Shown here: one piece after another, positions 33,305 to 42,664 of the stretch | How the letters are laid out: every line of letters starts with the position of its first letter | How positions within the stretch are numbered: position 1 is the stretch's first letter | Assembly (NCBI GenBank): GCA_016342285.1 | Contig: JAEINQ010000011.1 | Coordinates: forward strand, 1-64,000 | Source of the DNA: Desulfobacterales bacterium | Lineage (GTDB): Bacteria; Desulfobacterota; Desulfobacteria; Desulfobacterales; JAEINQ01 | Length of the DNA: 64,000 nucleotides | Direction of reading: 5' to 3' | The notes under the pieces: generated by a model | The model's database searches: none | Told to the model about the DNA's origin: nothing | What the model saw: the letters and a program-made list of their open reading frames with translations, nothing else | Position numbers and translations under genes: made by a program

Positions 33305-35890
33305 ATGTTTGGACGAACCAAAAAAACAACCACTCACACTCTGCCAGTACTGTCTTTTTTCGACTGCCCTGCAAAGACATTCCTTACCGTAGAGGGTAAA
33401 GTAACTCTGGGGCGCTCAGTTTTTAATCACGGTCAGATCGTTGGTGAGGTTTCCAGAGAAATAATGGCCCGCCTTCCGGCTGAACTTCGAAAGGCATTGT
33501 TTCCCGATGGCGCACGAATGGCCGCTGCGTGCCATGATATCGGAAAAGTCAGTCCCTGCTTCGTTGAAAAAATTCGTCAAGCCTGCACCCCGGGCATGGT
33601 TACAATTGATCCCCTTCCCAATATTAACCCTGGGCTGGAAAGCCAGTGGGGTGGTCATGCTGGAGTCAGTCAGGTCACCGCCCGAGCGATTGATGCCCCT
33701 GATTTTGTTCCCGAGATTCTCGGGCAGCATCACGGTTTTTCCCCATCGACAGGAAGCCTCCGAGCCAGCGATGATATTTTTGGAGGACCGCCCTGGCAGC
33801 AAGAGCGTGAGGCCCTGGTAGCCGAACTCAAATCATGGCTGGATGCTGACTGGCCAGTGGTGAATTCCATATCGCAGGCTCGCCTGCTGGCGGGCCTGAC
33901 TTCAGTGTCTGACTGGATCGGCTCTGGTGAGTTTTTCGAAGACCCTGCCGCTCCTTGGCAGGAGAACATTGGGCGTGCGCTGGATGCCGCGGGTTTTGTG
34001 TCCCCGACTTATCGGCAGGGGCTGAGCTTTGAAAAGGCGTTCGATTTCCGGCCGCGACAAGTCCAACAACAACTGGTTGATCAGGTTGTTGTCCCCGGCG
34101 TCTATGTGCTTGAGGCTCCGATGGGGATAGGTAAAACCGAGGCAGCCCTGTATGCCGCTTATCATATGCTGGAAACTGGACAGGCTCGGGGCATCTATTT
34201 TGCCCTGCCGACTCAGCTCACCTCGAATAAGATCTTTGAGCGATTCAACGCGTTTCTTGAAAGAGTATTGGCCAAAGACTGCAAGCACCGCTCACTGCTA
34301 TTGCACAGTAACGCCTGGCTGTTAGACATCGATATGGGCGAAGAAGGTCGCCCGGGTGGCGCTTGGTTCAATCACGCTAAACGAGGCCTGCTGGCACCTT
34401 TTGCGGTGGGTACCATCGACCAGGCACTGATGGCCGCCATGAACATCAAACATGGTTTCGTCCGCGCCTTTGGCTTGGCCGGTAAGGTGGTGATTCTGGA
34501 TGAAGTCCACACCTACGATGCCTATACTGGAACGCTGCTGGATGCCTTGGTGGAACTGCTGCGCGCTCTGCATTGCACGGTAATTATCCTAAGTGCCACC
34601 CTCAACCGTGAACGGCGTGAGCAGTTGCTTGGCGGCACCTTGACCAGTGATGACTACCCTTTGATTACCGTATCACCCCAAGGACAGCCCTTTGTTGAAG
34701 TGCCGGTGCCGGCCGATACGGGTCAACACATTGCCATACGTTTGTTTGAGCATGATCAGCCTGCCATCGAAGAAGCCCTGGAGCGGGCAGAGCAAGGCCA
34801 ACAGGTGGTGTGGATCGAGAACACCGTGGCGGAAGCTCAGCGGCGCTATCTGGACCTTGCTGCCCGTGCTGGAGAAATGAGCGTTGCCTGCGGCCTGCTG
34901 CATTCACGATTTACGGCCGAAGATCGCCAATCGATAGAAGATCAATGGGTAAACCTGTTCGGCAAGCCCGGCTGGGCAGAGCGACATAAGCAGGGCCGCA
35001 TCCTGGTCGGCACGCAGGTACTGGAACAATCGCTGGATACCGATGCAGACTTCATGGTCAGTCGCTTTGCACCCAGCGATATGTTGTTGCAGCGTCTTGG
35101 CCGCCTGTGGCGGCACACCGATACGCCCCGGCCCGATACCGCTACTTGCGAAGCGTGGTTGCTGGCTCCCCCATTGGAACCGGCAATTTCCGCACCTCAG
35201 CAGGCTTTCGGTCCGACCGCATTTGTTTACAGCCCCTATGTGTTATGCCGCAGCCTGGAGGTCTGGCAAGGGCGTACCGCACTTTCTCTGCCACGGGAAA
35301 TTCGCGCATTGATCGAGCAGACTTACGTTCAGCGCAACGAAGAGGGGGCTATGGCCCGCTGGCTGGAGGAACTGGAAAACGGAACACGCTGGCGTATGGG
35401 GCGCAGGGCCATGTGGCAACTGGCCCGGGTGACGCTGGCAGATGCGGGCAACACCCTTCCGGAGAGCAAGGCGCAAACCCGTTACAGCGTAACCGACAGC
35501 TTTGAGGTTTTGTTGCTTCGCCAACTGGTCATGCAGCAGGATCAGAAGGCAACCCGGCTGACGCTGCTCAATGGTGAACACCTGCTGTTGCCGTGGCATC
35601 GTCATAAACTGGGAAAACGCGAATGGCGGCGGTTGAGCGCCAATCTGATGCGACAGATAGTGGCGGTGCGTGTCCAGGATGCACCACGGCAACTTCCTGT
35701 CGACACCCTGAAGAAATTTGGCCTGCACCACTGTTTTTATCTCGGAAATCCGGTGCATGATGAGGCCATATTGCGGGTGGCTCTGGTGGACGAAAGTGGC
35801 CGCCTCAGAGGATTACAGGGTGCGCCGTTGCATGACAAATACGCCCTGGATTATCGCTATGACCTGGGATACCGGGTCATCAAGGACTAA
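33305..35890 (+). CDS. cas3: CRISPR-associated nuclease-helicase Cas3, type I-E
   Basis: 861 residues. N-terminal HD nuclease: His in FNHGQIV, the HD pair in AACHDIGKVSPC, then GGHAGVS and LGQHHGFSP. Helicase motifs follow: Walker A EAPMGIGKTEAAL, motif Ib PTQLTSNKIFERF, DEVH box VVILDEVHTYDAYTGTLLDA, motif III ILSATLN, and motif V-VI GTQVLEQSLDTDADF and LLQRLGRLWRH. It degrades DNA opened by Cascade. It is the first gene of an eight-gene cas operon; cse1 starts 11 bp after its stop. All key residues are present, so it should be active. Confidence 0.96.
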   Translation: MFGRTKKTTTHTLPVLSFFDCPAKTFLTVEGKVTLGRSVFNHGQIVGEVSREIMARLPAELRKALFPDGARMAAACHDIGKVSPCFVEKIRQACTPGMVTIDPLPNINPGLESQWGGHAGVSQVTARAIDAPDFVPEILGQHHGFSPSTGSLRASDDIFGGPPWQQEREALVAELKSWLDADWPVVNSISQARLLAGLTSVSDWIGSGEFFEDPAAPWQENIGRALDAAGFVSPTYRQGLSFEKAFDFRPRQVQQQLVDQVVVPGVYVLEAPMGIGKTEAALYAAYHMLETGQARGIYFALPTQLTSNKIFERFNAFLERVLAKDCKHRSLLLHSNAWLLDIDMGEEGRPGGAWFNHAKRGLLAPFAVGTIDQALMAAMNIKHGFVRAFGLAGKVVILDEVHTYDAYTGTLLDALVELLRALHCTVIILSATLNRERREQLLGGTLTSDDYPLITVSPQGQPFVEVPVPADTGQHIAIRLFEHDQPAIEEALERAEQGQQVVWIENTVAEAQRRYLDLAARAGEMSVACGLLHSRFTAEDRQSIEDQWVNLFGKPGWAERHKQGRILVGTQVLEQSLDTDADFMVSRFAPSDMLLQRLGRLWRHTDTPRPDTATCEAWLLAPPLEPAISAPQQAFGPTAFVYSPYVLCRSLEVWQGRTALSLPREIRALIEQTYVQRNEEGAMARWLEELENGTRWRMGRRAMWQLARVTLADAGNTLPESKAQTRYSVTDSFEVLLLRQLVMQQDQKATRLTLLNGEHLLLPWHRHKLGKREWRRLSANLMRQIVAVRVQDAPRQLPVDTLKKFGLHHCFYLGNPVHDEAILRVALVDESGRLRGLQGAPLHDKYALDYRYDLGYRVIKD

Positions 35891-35901
35891 GGACGGAAAC
35901 T

Positions 35902-37398
35902 ATGGAAAACCGTTTCAATCTGGTGGATGAGCCTTGGATTCCGGTGGCCGATCAGGGCCGGGTCAGCCTACGGCGGATATTTAGCCAATCAGGATATCGA
36001 AGCCTTGGCGGCAACCCGGTGCAGAAAATCGCACTGATGAAGCTGCTGCTGGCCATTGCCCAGGCTGCGGCTACCCCAGACGATGAGCAAGCTTGGCGGG
36101 CCATGGGCGCAAAAGGGCTGGCGGATCGGTGCCTTGAATATCTGGAGCAGTGGCATGATCGGTTCTATCTGTACGGTGAGAAGCCGTTTTTGCAGATGCC
36201 GGCCGTAGAGGTAGCCAAGGTGCAGGACTATGGAGCGGTAATGCCGGAGATATCGACGGGCAATACCACTGTGCTCAGTCAGATCCAGATTCAGCGCCCG
36301 CTGGATGACGCGGATAGGGCGTTGCTTCTTGCCAGTCTCATGGGCTTCGCGCTCGCAGGCAAAAAAACGGATAACAGTGTAACTCTGACGCCGGGTTATC
36401 AGGGGAAACGCAATGACAAGGGCAAGCCATCCTCCAGCAAGCCCGGTCCCGCCGTCGCGTACATGGGGCTTCTGCACAACTTTTTGCTGGGTGCCACTGT
36501 GCAGGAGAGTATTTGGCTTAACCTTTTGACGGCCAAGCAGATAGAGCAGACAAACATGTATCCCTTGGGTATCGGCACCGCACCCTGGGAACAGATGCCA
36601 GCGGGCGAAGACTGCCCGCTATCAAGAAGCCTCAGGCAGTCTCTGATGGGGCGACTGGTGCCCCTGTGCCGTTTTTGTCTCCTGACGGACGAGGGACTGC
36701 ACTATTCCGAAGGATTGGCGCATGCAAGCTATAAGGAGGGAGTGAGCGATCCCACGGTGGCTGTGAACTATTCGGGTAATGATCCAAAAGCACTCTGGGT
36801 TAACCCCGAAAAACGCCCCTGGCGAGAGTTGATTTCATTGTTGGGCTTCATAGGACAGGATCAAAGCCAGGGTTTTCAAAGTTGGCAGATTTTCTGCGGC
36901 CTTGACCGAGCCCGGGACGTTACAGAGGTCTTTGCGATCTGGTCAGGCGGGCTTCGAGTGAGCAGCACGGCCGGTGAGCAATTTGTTTCAGGAGGCGATG
37001 ACTTCGTCGAATCTTTGGTCTGGCTGCATAGCGGCATGCTCGGTGAGAGTTGGTTTTCTCAGCTCAAATCGGAAATGGACGATCTGGATGGATTGGCCAG
37101 GGGGTTGTACGGCAGGGTCATGAGTTACTTCAAGGAACAGAAATTCGATGGTGGCAAGCTCGCCGCCCAGGCCAGCCATCTTTTCTGGCAACTCTGCGAA
37201 CGTAATTTCCAGGAGCTTGTGGACTGCTGTGATCTGGATGAGCAAAGCAACGCCCTGCGTCTGCAACTGCGCCGACGCTTTGCCAGCCATGTTCAACAGG
37301 CCTATGACCGGTTCTGCCCCAGGGCAACCGCACGCCAGCTTGATACCTGGGCCAAGTGTCGACCGAACAATGGCAAATATCTGAAACAGGAGGCCTGA
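35902..37398 (+). CDS. cse1: Cascade large subunit Cse1 (CasA/Cas8e)
   Basis: 498 residues, the usual length. The start FNLVDEPWIPVADQGRVSLR and FLGNPVQK-like LGGNPVQKIALMKLLLAIAQ are diagnostic of Cas8e. Middle stretch PFLQMP and TEISTGNTT-like PEISTGNTTVL. The C-terminal helical bundle starts about residue 370. Recognises the PAM and recruits Cas3. A GGA-rich ribosome site precedes the ATG; cse2 follows after 4 bp. Confidence 0.95.
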   Translation: MENRFNLVDEPWIPVADQGRVSLRRIFSQSGYRSLGGNPVQKIALMKLLLAIAQAAATPDDEQAWRAMGAKGLADRCLEYLEQWHDRFYLYGEKPFLQMPAVEVAKVQDYGAVMPEISTGNTTVLSQIQIQRPLDDADRALLLASLMGFALAGKKTDNSVTLTPGYQGKRNDKGKPSSSKPGPAVAYMGLLHNFLLGATVQESIWLNLLTAKQIEQTNMYPLGIGTAPWEQMPAGEDCPLSRSLRQSLMGRLVPLCRFCLLTDEGLHYSEGLAHASYKEGVSDPTVAVNYSGNDPKALWVNPEKRPWRELISLLGFIGQDQSQGFQSWQIFCGLDRARDVTEVFAIWSGGLRVSSTAGEQFVSGGDDFVESLVWLHSGMLGESWFSQLKSEMDDLDGLARGLYGRVMSYFKEQKFDGGKLAAQASHLFWQLCERNFQELVDCCDLDEQSNALRLQLRRRFASHVQQAYDRFCPRATARQLDTWAKCRPNNGKYLKQEA

Positions 37399-37402
37399 CG
37401 CC

Positions 37403-37942
37403 ATGGAGACAGCAGAAGCAACACATCAGCTATCGTGGGAAGAGCGATTTGTCAGCAGTGTGATTCAGCGGTGCCAGAAGGACAAAGGGTTGGCCGCTCG
37501 CCTGCGCCGAGCTGACAACCCGGCAACGGAATACCAGAGTTGGGAAATGCTGGCTTCCTTTGGTGTTGACCTGGAAAAAGACTACCAGCGCTTGCCATTT
37601 GTCACCGTGGCGGCCTCTATCGCCAAAGCCAAGGTCGACCGCAACGGAGGGCTGACTCTGGGCCGGGCCATTGCATCCAGCTATGAGAAGGGCCAGGACA
37701 GCAGTCAGGCTAAGGTTCGCTTGCGCCGGTTGCTGGCCTGTGACGAACTGTCGGAGCTGTGCCGCAATCTGCGCTCATTGTTTTCGTTGATCAGCAGCAA
37801 GGTTGCACAGCCACTCGATTACATTCGGCTACTCAAGCAGCTTCGGCGCTTCCCTTTCAACACTCAGCAGGTCAAGGCGCAATGGGCACAGGAGTTCTAT
37901 GGCCAGCCTGTTCAGCCGCAAAGCAAGGAGGAGGGCGCATGA
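37403..37942 (+). CDS. cse2: Cascade small subunit Cse2 (CasB/Cas11)
   Basis: 179 residues, mostly helical and basic: LAARLRRADNPATEYQSWEM near the N-terminus is typical of Cse2, and the C-terminal RLLKQLRRFP with QVKAQWAQEFYG matches the family end. Stabilises the non-target strand and the crRNA belly. Its TGA overlaps the ATG of cas6e. Confidence 0.92.
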   Translation: METAEATHQLSWEERFVSSVIQRCQKDKGLAARLRRADNPATEYQSWEMLASFGVDLEKDYQRLPFVTVAASIAKAKVDRNGGLTLGRAIASSYEKGQDSSQAKVRLRRLLACDELSELCRNLRSLFSLISSKVAQPLDYIRLLKQLRRFPFNTQQVKAQWAQEFYGQPVQPQSKEEGA

Positions 37943-38583
37943 GTATGATTGCCAGTGTGCTGCACCTGGATCGCAAGGCGGTCAAGGCGCTTCGCATCAC
38001 CGACCCCTATTCCCTGCACCGAGTTGTCTACAGCCTGTATGACGATGTGCGTGACCCGGAGCAGAAAAGTGCCAGTCGGGCCAGCGGTATTCTATTTGCC
38101 GATCAGGGCGGTGACTTTTCCGGTCGGCGGATTCTGATGTTGGCTGACCGAAATCCGGCCGACTGCGTTGATGGCCAGTATGGACGGGTGCAAAGCAAAG
38201 CGATTCCTGACGGCTTTCTCGACCACCACCGTTACCGCTTCAAGGTCATTGTCAACCCCACCCGGCGAGACAGCACGAGCCGCAAACTGGTGCCGATCAA
38301 GGGGCGCGAAGCCATTGCCCAATGGTTTGTCGAGCGCGCCCGGCAAAGCTGGGGTTTTTCCGTTTCGCCAGAACACCTGCAGGTGGACAAGATCGATGTA
38401 CTGCAGTTTAGCGACAAACGGGATAACCCGGTCACCATCTGCCAGGCCCATGTTCAAGGCCAGCTCAGCAAAACTGATCATGAACAGTTTTGTAACAGTT
38501 TTAATCAGGGCATAGGGCGTGCCCGCGCTTTTGGCTGTGGCTTGCTGCAAATCGTTCCTGTTATGGACAACCCATTTGACTGA
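37939..38583 (+). CDS. cas6e: CRISPR RNA endonuclease Cas6e (CasE)
   Basis: 214 residues from the ATG at 37939, overlapping cse2 by 4 bp (ATGA). Starts SMIASVLHLDRKAVKALRIT; the C-terminal glycine-rich loop GIGRARAFGCGLLQIVPV is the RNA-binding signature of Cas6e. The catalytic His is likely that in LHRVVYSLY near residue 26. It should cut each repeat after the CCCCAC/GTGGGG hairpin and leave an 8-nt handle. It stands before cas7, not after cas5 as in E. coli, a gene order seen in part of the I-E family. Confidence 0.93.
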   Translation: MSMIASVLHLDRKAVKALRITDPYSLHRVVYSLYDDVRDPEQKSASRASGILFADQGGDFSGRRILMLADRNPADCVDGQYGRVQSKAIPDGFLDHHRYRFKVIVNPTRRDSTSRKLVPIKGREAIAQWFVERARQSWGFSVSPEHLQVDKIDVLQFSDKRDNPVTICQAHVQGQLSKTDHEQFCNSFNQGIGRARAFGCGLLQIVPVMDNPFD

Positions 38584-38597
38584 AAAGGAAATTCGAC

Positions 38598-39626
38598 ATG
38601 ACTAACACTTACGCGAACACCCGTATCGAGTTCCACATCCTGCAATCCTTTCCAGTGACTTGTTTGAACCGTGATGATGTCGGTGCCCCCAAAACCGCCA
38701 TCGTTGGCGGCGTAACCCGAGCGCGGGTTAGTTCCCAATGCTGGAAGCGACAGGTTCGCCTGGCCCTGCAGGGCTTTGGCGTCAAACTCGCAACCCGTAC
38801 CAAGCAGGCAGCGGACATGTTTACCCAGGCCTGTCTTGACGCCGGTGCTGATGAGACCAGTGCCCACGCCTGCGGCAAGAAGATGGCTGACCAGTTGATT
38901 GACGACACCCTGCTCTTTATCAGTGGCAGCGAGGCCCGAGCTTTTTCCGAATATGCCAAGGAGCAGGGTTTTGATGACTCGAAACTGAAGGAGAGGGATC
39001 TCGCCAGAGTTGCCAAAAAGGCGATCAACCCTGCGGTGGATGCGCTGGATATTGCTTTGTTTGGCCGTATGGTCGCCAAGGCGGCAGACATGAACGTGGA
39101 AGCCGCGTCTTCCTTTGCGCATGCCATTTCAACCCACAAGGTCAGCAACGAAGTGGAGTTCTTCACTGCTCTGGATGATCTGCAAACTGAGCCCGGCTCC
39201 GCACACATGGGCAGCCTGGAGTTCAACTCCGCCACCTATTATCGTTATGTCAGTCTCGACCTGGGACAACTTGCCCAGACCCTAAACGAGTCCGATCTCA
39301 AAAAGGCCATTGCCGCCTTTGCTCAGGCGCTGTTTGTCGCCGTGCCCAGTGCCCGCCAGGCCACTCAGTCAGGCGCCAGTCCATGGGAATTTGCCCGTGT
39401 TATGGTGCGCAATGGCCAGCGTTTGCAGGTGCCTTTTGAAACTGCCGTGAAAGTCCGAGAGGGCGGATACTTGCAGCCCAGCATCGAGTTCCTCAAAGGG
39501 TACTTGGATAAAAAGGAAAAGCTTTTCGGCTCACTTTTCGGCAAACTGGCCAGTTATGATTGGGGCGAAGACGACAATTTCAGCATTGATGATCTGATTT
39601 CTGCTTTGCAAAGCCATGTGCAATGA
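38598..39626 (+). CDS. cas7: Cascade backbone Cas7e (Cse4/CasC)
   Basis: 342 residues. N-terminus IEFHILQSFPVTCLNRDDVG followed by PKTAIVGGVTRARVSSQCWK is the conserved Cas7e opening (RISSQSLKR equivalent). Forms the six-fold crRNA-binding backbone. AAAGGA lies before the ATG; 9 bp separate it from cas5. Confidence 0.95.
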   Translation: MTNTYANTRIEFHILQSFPVTCLNRDDVGAPKTAIVGGVTRARVSSQCWKRQVRLALQGFGVKLATRTKQAADMFTQACLDAGADETSAHACGKKMADQLIDDTLLFISGSEARAFSEYAKEQGFDDSKLKERDLARVAKKAINPAVDALDIALFGRMVAKAADMNVEAASSFAHAISTHKVSNEVEFFTALDDLQTEPGSAHMGSLEFNSATYYRYVSLDLGQLAQTLNESDLKKAIAAFAQALFVAVPSARQATQSGASPWEFARVMVRNGQRLQVPFETAVKVREGGYLQPSIEFLKGYLDKKEKLFGSLFGKLASYDWGEDDNFSIDDLISALQSHVQ

Positions 39627-39634
39627 GGTGACCC

Positions 39635-40345
39635 ATGAGAGACCCATATTTGCTGCTCTGGCTGGAAGCGCCGCTCCAGTCATGGGGGCATGACTCGAAA
39701 TTCGGCAGGCGTGACAGTCTCGACTTTCCCACTAAGTCCGGTGTTCTGGGCCTTCTCTGCAGTGCCCGTGGTGCCGGCGACAAAGAAACCGAGTGGCTGC
39801 GGGCATGGGCTGATCTCGACATGCAACTGGTGGCTTATGTGCCCAGGGATAAACAAGGCAACCCCCTTGTGCGCCAACCGCTGATGCGGGATTTTCATAT
39901 GGTGGGTAGCGGCTACGACGCCCAAGATCCCTGGGCCAGCCTGATGATCCCCAAAACCAGTGAAGGTAAGAAGGCAGTGGGCGGTGGTACCAAGATGACC
40001 TACCGCTATTACTTGCAGGATATGGCATATGCCGTCGCTTTGCAGGGGCCAGCCAATCATGTGCATGAGGCGATAACTGCGCTGGCAAGGCCGGTATGGG
40101 ATCTGTACTTGGGTCGCAAGAACTGCGTGCCGACCGAGTTTATAGGCCAAGGGGTTTTTGAATCGGGGGAACTGGCCTTGCAGGCTGGTGAAGAACTGGC
40201 TTTGGCAAAGAATCGCGCGTTCGCCTTTCGCGTAAAGCAAGGTGAGTTCGATGGTGAGGTGATCACACTGAATGATATCCCCCTGCAGTTCGGCGAGAAC
40301 AAGAAATACCGTGACAGGCGGGTCACCGTGCAGAAAAGGGAGTAA
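39635..40345 (+). CDS. cas5: Cascade subunit Cas5e (CasD)
   Basis: 236 residues. Start YLLLWLEAPLQSWGHDSKFG followed by RRDSLDFPTKSGVLGLL is diagnostic of Cas5e. GRKNCVPTEFI near residue 165 is also conserved. Holds the 5' handle of the crRNA. Stop codon overlaps the ATG of cas1 by one base. Confidence 0.94.
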   Translation: MRDPYLLLWLEAPLQSWGHDSKFGRRDSLDFPTKSGVLGLLCSARGAGDKETEWLRAWADLDMQLVAYVPRDKQGNPLVRQPLMRDFHMVGSGYDAQDPWASLMIPKTSEGKKAVGGGTKMTYRYYLQDMAYAVALQGPANHVHEAITALARPVWDLYLGRKNCVPTEFIGQGVFESGELALQAGEELALAKNRAFAFRVKQGEFDGEVITLNDIPLQFGENKKYRDRRVTVQKRE

Positions 40346-41226
40346 TGAGCATGGCCGCAGGGCAACGATTGTTTGTCAAGGTCACCCGGGACTCTTTGCC
40401 TCAAGTGAAGGACAAGTACCCGTTTATTTATCTTGAGCGGGGCAGGCTGGAGATCGACGATAGCAGTATTAAATGGATTGATTCCGAGGCCAATGTTGTC
40501 CCGCTGCCAGTAGCCACACTCAATACACTATTGCTCGGTCCTGGCACCACCGTTACCCACGATGCGATAAAGACCGCGGTGGCGGCCAACTGTTCCGTGT
40601 GCTGGGTGGGTGAGGATTCCTTGCTGTTCTATGCGGCAGGATTCTTGCCCACGGCAGATACCCGCAACCTGAAAATGCAAATTGAGATCTCGACCAATCA
40701 TGGCAAGTCTTTAGAAGTGGCGCGGCGGATGTTTGCCCGACGATTTACGGGTGCGGACCTGGCCGGCAAGACACTCAAGGAGATGATGGGACTGGAAGGC
40801 CACAGGGTGCGGTTACTTTATCAGGAGAAAGCTCAAAAATATCAGGTTGGCTGGAAGGGCCGTAATTTTACCCCGGGCAAGTGGGAACTCAGTGATGTCA
40901 CAAACCAGGTGCTGACCGCAGCCAATGCAGCTTTGTACGGTATTCTGTGTTCCGCCGTGCATAGTATGGGTTATTCACCGCACATCGGCTTTATCCATTC
41001 CGGAAGTCCGCTGCCGTTTGTTTATGACCTGGCAGATTTGTACAAAGAGCCGCTTTGTATTGACTTGGCTTTTGCCCTGACAAGGGATATGGCTGGGCGC
41101 TACGACAAACACAAAGTGTCATCTGCTTTCCGCCAGCGCGTCATCGACATGGATCTTCTGGCTGGGTTGGCGAAAGACATTCCGGACGTCTTGGGAGTTG
41201 AGCATGCTCGTCGTCGTCGCAAATGA
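40345..41226 (+). CDS. cas1: CRISPR integrase Cas1, type I-E
   Basis: 293 residues. Family signatures: PFIYLERGRLEIDDSSIKWI, then LLGPGTTVTHDAIKTAVAAN and CSVCWVGE. Metal-binding residues appear as Glu in LLYQEKAQKYQV, His in IGFIHSGSP and Asp in VYDLADLYKE. The tail is basic (EHARRRRK). Together with Cas2 it inserts spacers. It overlaps cas2 by 23 bp. Confidence 0.95.
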   Translation: MSMAAGQRLFVKVTRDSLPQVKDKYPFIYLERGRLEIDDSSIKWIDSEANVVPLPVATLNTLLLGPGTTVTHDAIKTAVAANCSVCWVGEDSLLFYAAGFLPTADTRNLKMQIEISTNHGKSLEVARRMFARRFTGADLAGKTLKEMMGLEGHRVRLLYQEKAQKYQVGWKGRNFTPGKWELSDVTNQVLTAANAALYGILCSAVHSMGYSPHIGFIHSGSPLPFVYDLADLYKEPLCIDLAFALTRDMAGRYDKHKVSSAFRQRVIDMDLLAGLAKDIPDVLGVEHARRRRK

Positions 41227-41512
41227 CCTGCCGCCCGCCGTACGCGGGCGCATGAAACTCTGGTTTGTCGAACCAAAGCCAAATGTATTCGTTTCAGGCA
41301 TCAAGGATTCGGTTGCCATTACCGTCATTGATTACCTGTACAAGCACTGCCCGCATCATTCAGGTATCATCCTTTTCCGCTCTTTGCCGACCCCCCCAGG
41401 CTACGAAATCAGAACCATAGGCGCAACCCAAAAGAGCCTGACCAGTATCACAGGCCTGCAACTGGTTATTGAAACCCTTAAATTGCAACAAACACAAGAT
41501 CTTGTGTTATAG
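41204..41512 (+). CDS. cas2: CRISPR adaptation protein Cas2, type I-E
   Basis: 102 residues from the ATG at 41204 (a TTG two codons earlier is possible). MLVVVANDLPPAVRGRMKLW and FVSGIKDSVAITVIDYLY are typical of Cas2e. Its last ~40 codons double as the array leader: only 26 bp lie between the stop and the first repeat, and a 16-bp palindrome ACACAAGATCTTGTGT sits in the coding end. Confidence 0.93.
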   Translation: MLVVVANDLPPAVRGRMKLWFVEPKPNVFVSGIKDSVAITVIDYLYKHCPHHSGIILFRSLPTPPGYEIRTIGATQKSLTSITGLQLVIETLKLQQTQDLVL

Positions 41513-41538
41513 ATAAAATTCTATAGCAATTTGTTGCT
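41465..41538 (+). promoter_or_regulatory. Compact CRISPR leader overlapping the end of cas2
   Basis: AT-rich stretch with the palindrome ACACAAGATCTTGTGT (about 41493-41508), the inverted pair CTATAG/ATAGA..TTCTATAG around 41509-41526, and GCAACAAA/TTTGTTGC arms (about 41485 and 41530-41537). First repeat begins at 41539. The leader side is set by cas2 proximity and the repeat orientation. Confidence 0.55.
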
Positions 41539-42664
41539 GTCTTCCCCACGGACGTGGGGGTGTTTCCACCCAAGGTGTATGTCTTTGCCGTCAGCAAATG
41601 TCTTCCCCACGGACGTGGGGGTGTTTCCATTTCCCGTAAAATCGCCGGATCGATCTTTTTGTCTTCCCCACGGACGTGGGGGTGTTTCCTAGGGGGCCCG
41701 GCTGTAATCCCGGCCATCCCCGTCTTCCCCACGGACGTGGGGGTGTTTCTATCATCCATATGACTGTTGATCGTGCCACCAGGTCTTCCCCACGGACGTG
41801 GGGGTGTTTCCGGTATACGTTGTGGTGTCGTCGTCCACGTCAAGTCTTCCCCACGGACGTGGGGGTGTTTCTCACTGCATGGTTGCCGGTATACGCAAGC
41901 GCAGGTCTTCCCCACGGACGTGGGGGTGTTTCCGTCGGTAGAGCGCCCAGAAAAGCGTCCGCCAAGTCTTCCCCACGGACGTGGGGGTGTTTCCTGGACA
42001 CGCAAGAAAGGCACCGCAGCCGCCCTGTCTTCCCCACGGACGTGGGGGTGTTTCTCCCGCTTGCTTCACTGATTTGGTGTTTCTCATGTCTTCCCCACGG
42101 ACGTGGGGGTGTTTCTATCACGGCCTGAATGCCTAACTCCCGACAGTGGTCTTCCCCACGGACGTGGGGGTGTTTCCGGTCTCGAAAGTCATAGCGTTGA
42201 GAAGGCTGTGTCTTCCCCACGGACGTGGGGGTGTTTCCGCGATCAACGCAGCTGGCGCAGCGCAATAGACGTCTTCCCCACGGACGTGGGGGTGTTTCTG
42301 ACTTCAGGCGCATGGTCTCCCCCGAGTCGCTGTCTTCCCCACGGACGTGGGGGTGTTTCCAACGCTGGCATATCAGCGTACCACCTCGACGCGTCTTCCC
42401 CACGGACGTGGGGGTGTTTCCAATTGGGGCCGCCAGGTGCCGATGTACGCAGAGTCTTCCCCACGGACGTGGGGGTGTTTCCTATCCACGATTACGTTAT
42501 CCCGTGGCCAGTCAGTCTTCCCCACGGACGTGGGGGTGTTTCTAACAAGCTCTGCCTTGCGGCGGCGCCGAATGGGTCTTCCCCACGGACGTGGGGGTGT
42601 TTCTAACGTTTTTTTGTTCTGTTTTGTACGCTCAAAGTCTTCCCCACGGACGTGGGGGTGTTTC
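41539..42664 (+). CRISPR. Type I-E CRISPR array: 19 repeats of 28 bp, 18 spacers of 33 bp
   Basis: The period is exactly 61 bp from 41539 to 42637. The repeat reads GTCTTCCCCACGGACGTG followed by GGGGTGTTTC. It folds as CCCCAC-GGAC-GTGGGG and leaves a GUGUUUC handle, so it is transcribed in the direction of the cas genes. All 19 repeats look identical over 28 bp. The next base is C (12 times) or T (7 times), never A or G. This makes the unit equivalent to the standard 29+32 format, with a PAM-derived last repeat base. Behind the last repeat a degenerate piece (CGTGTGGGGGTGGTTCC, about 42692) may be an older worn repeat. I found no spacer match in the window by eye. Confidence 0.98.
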
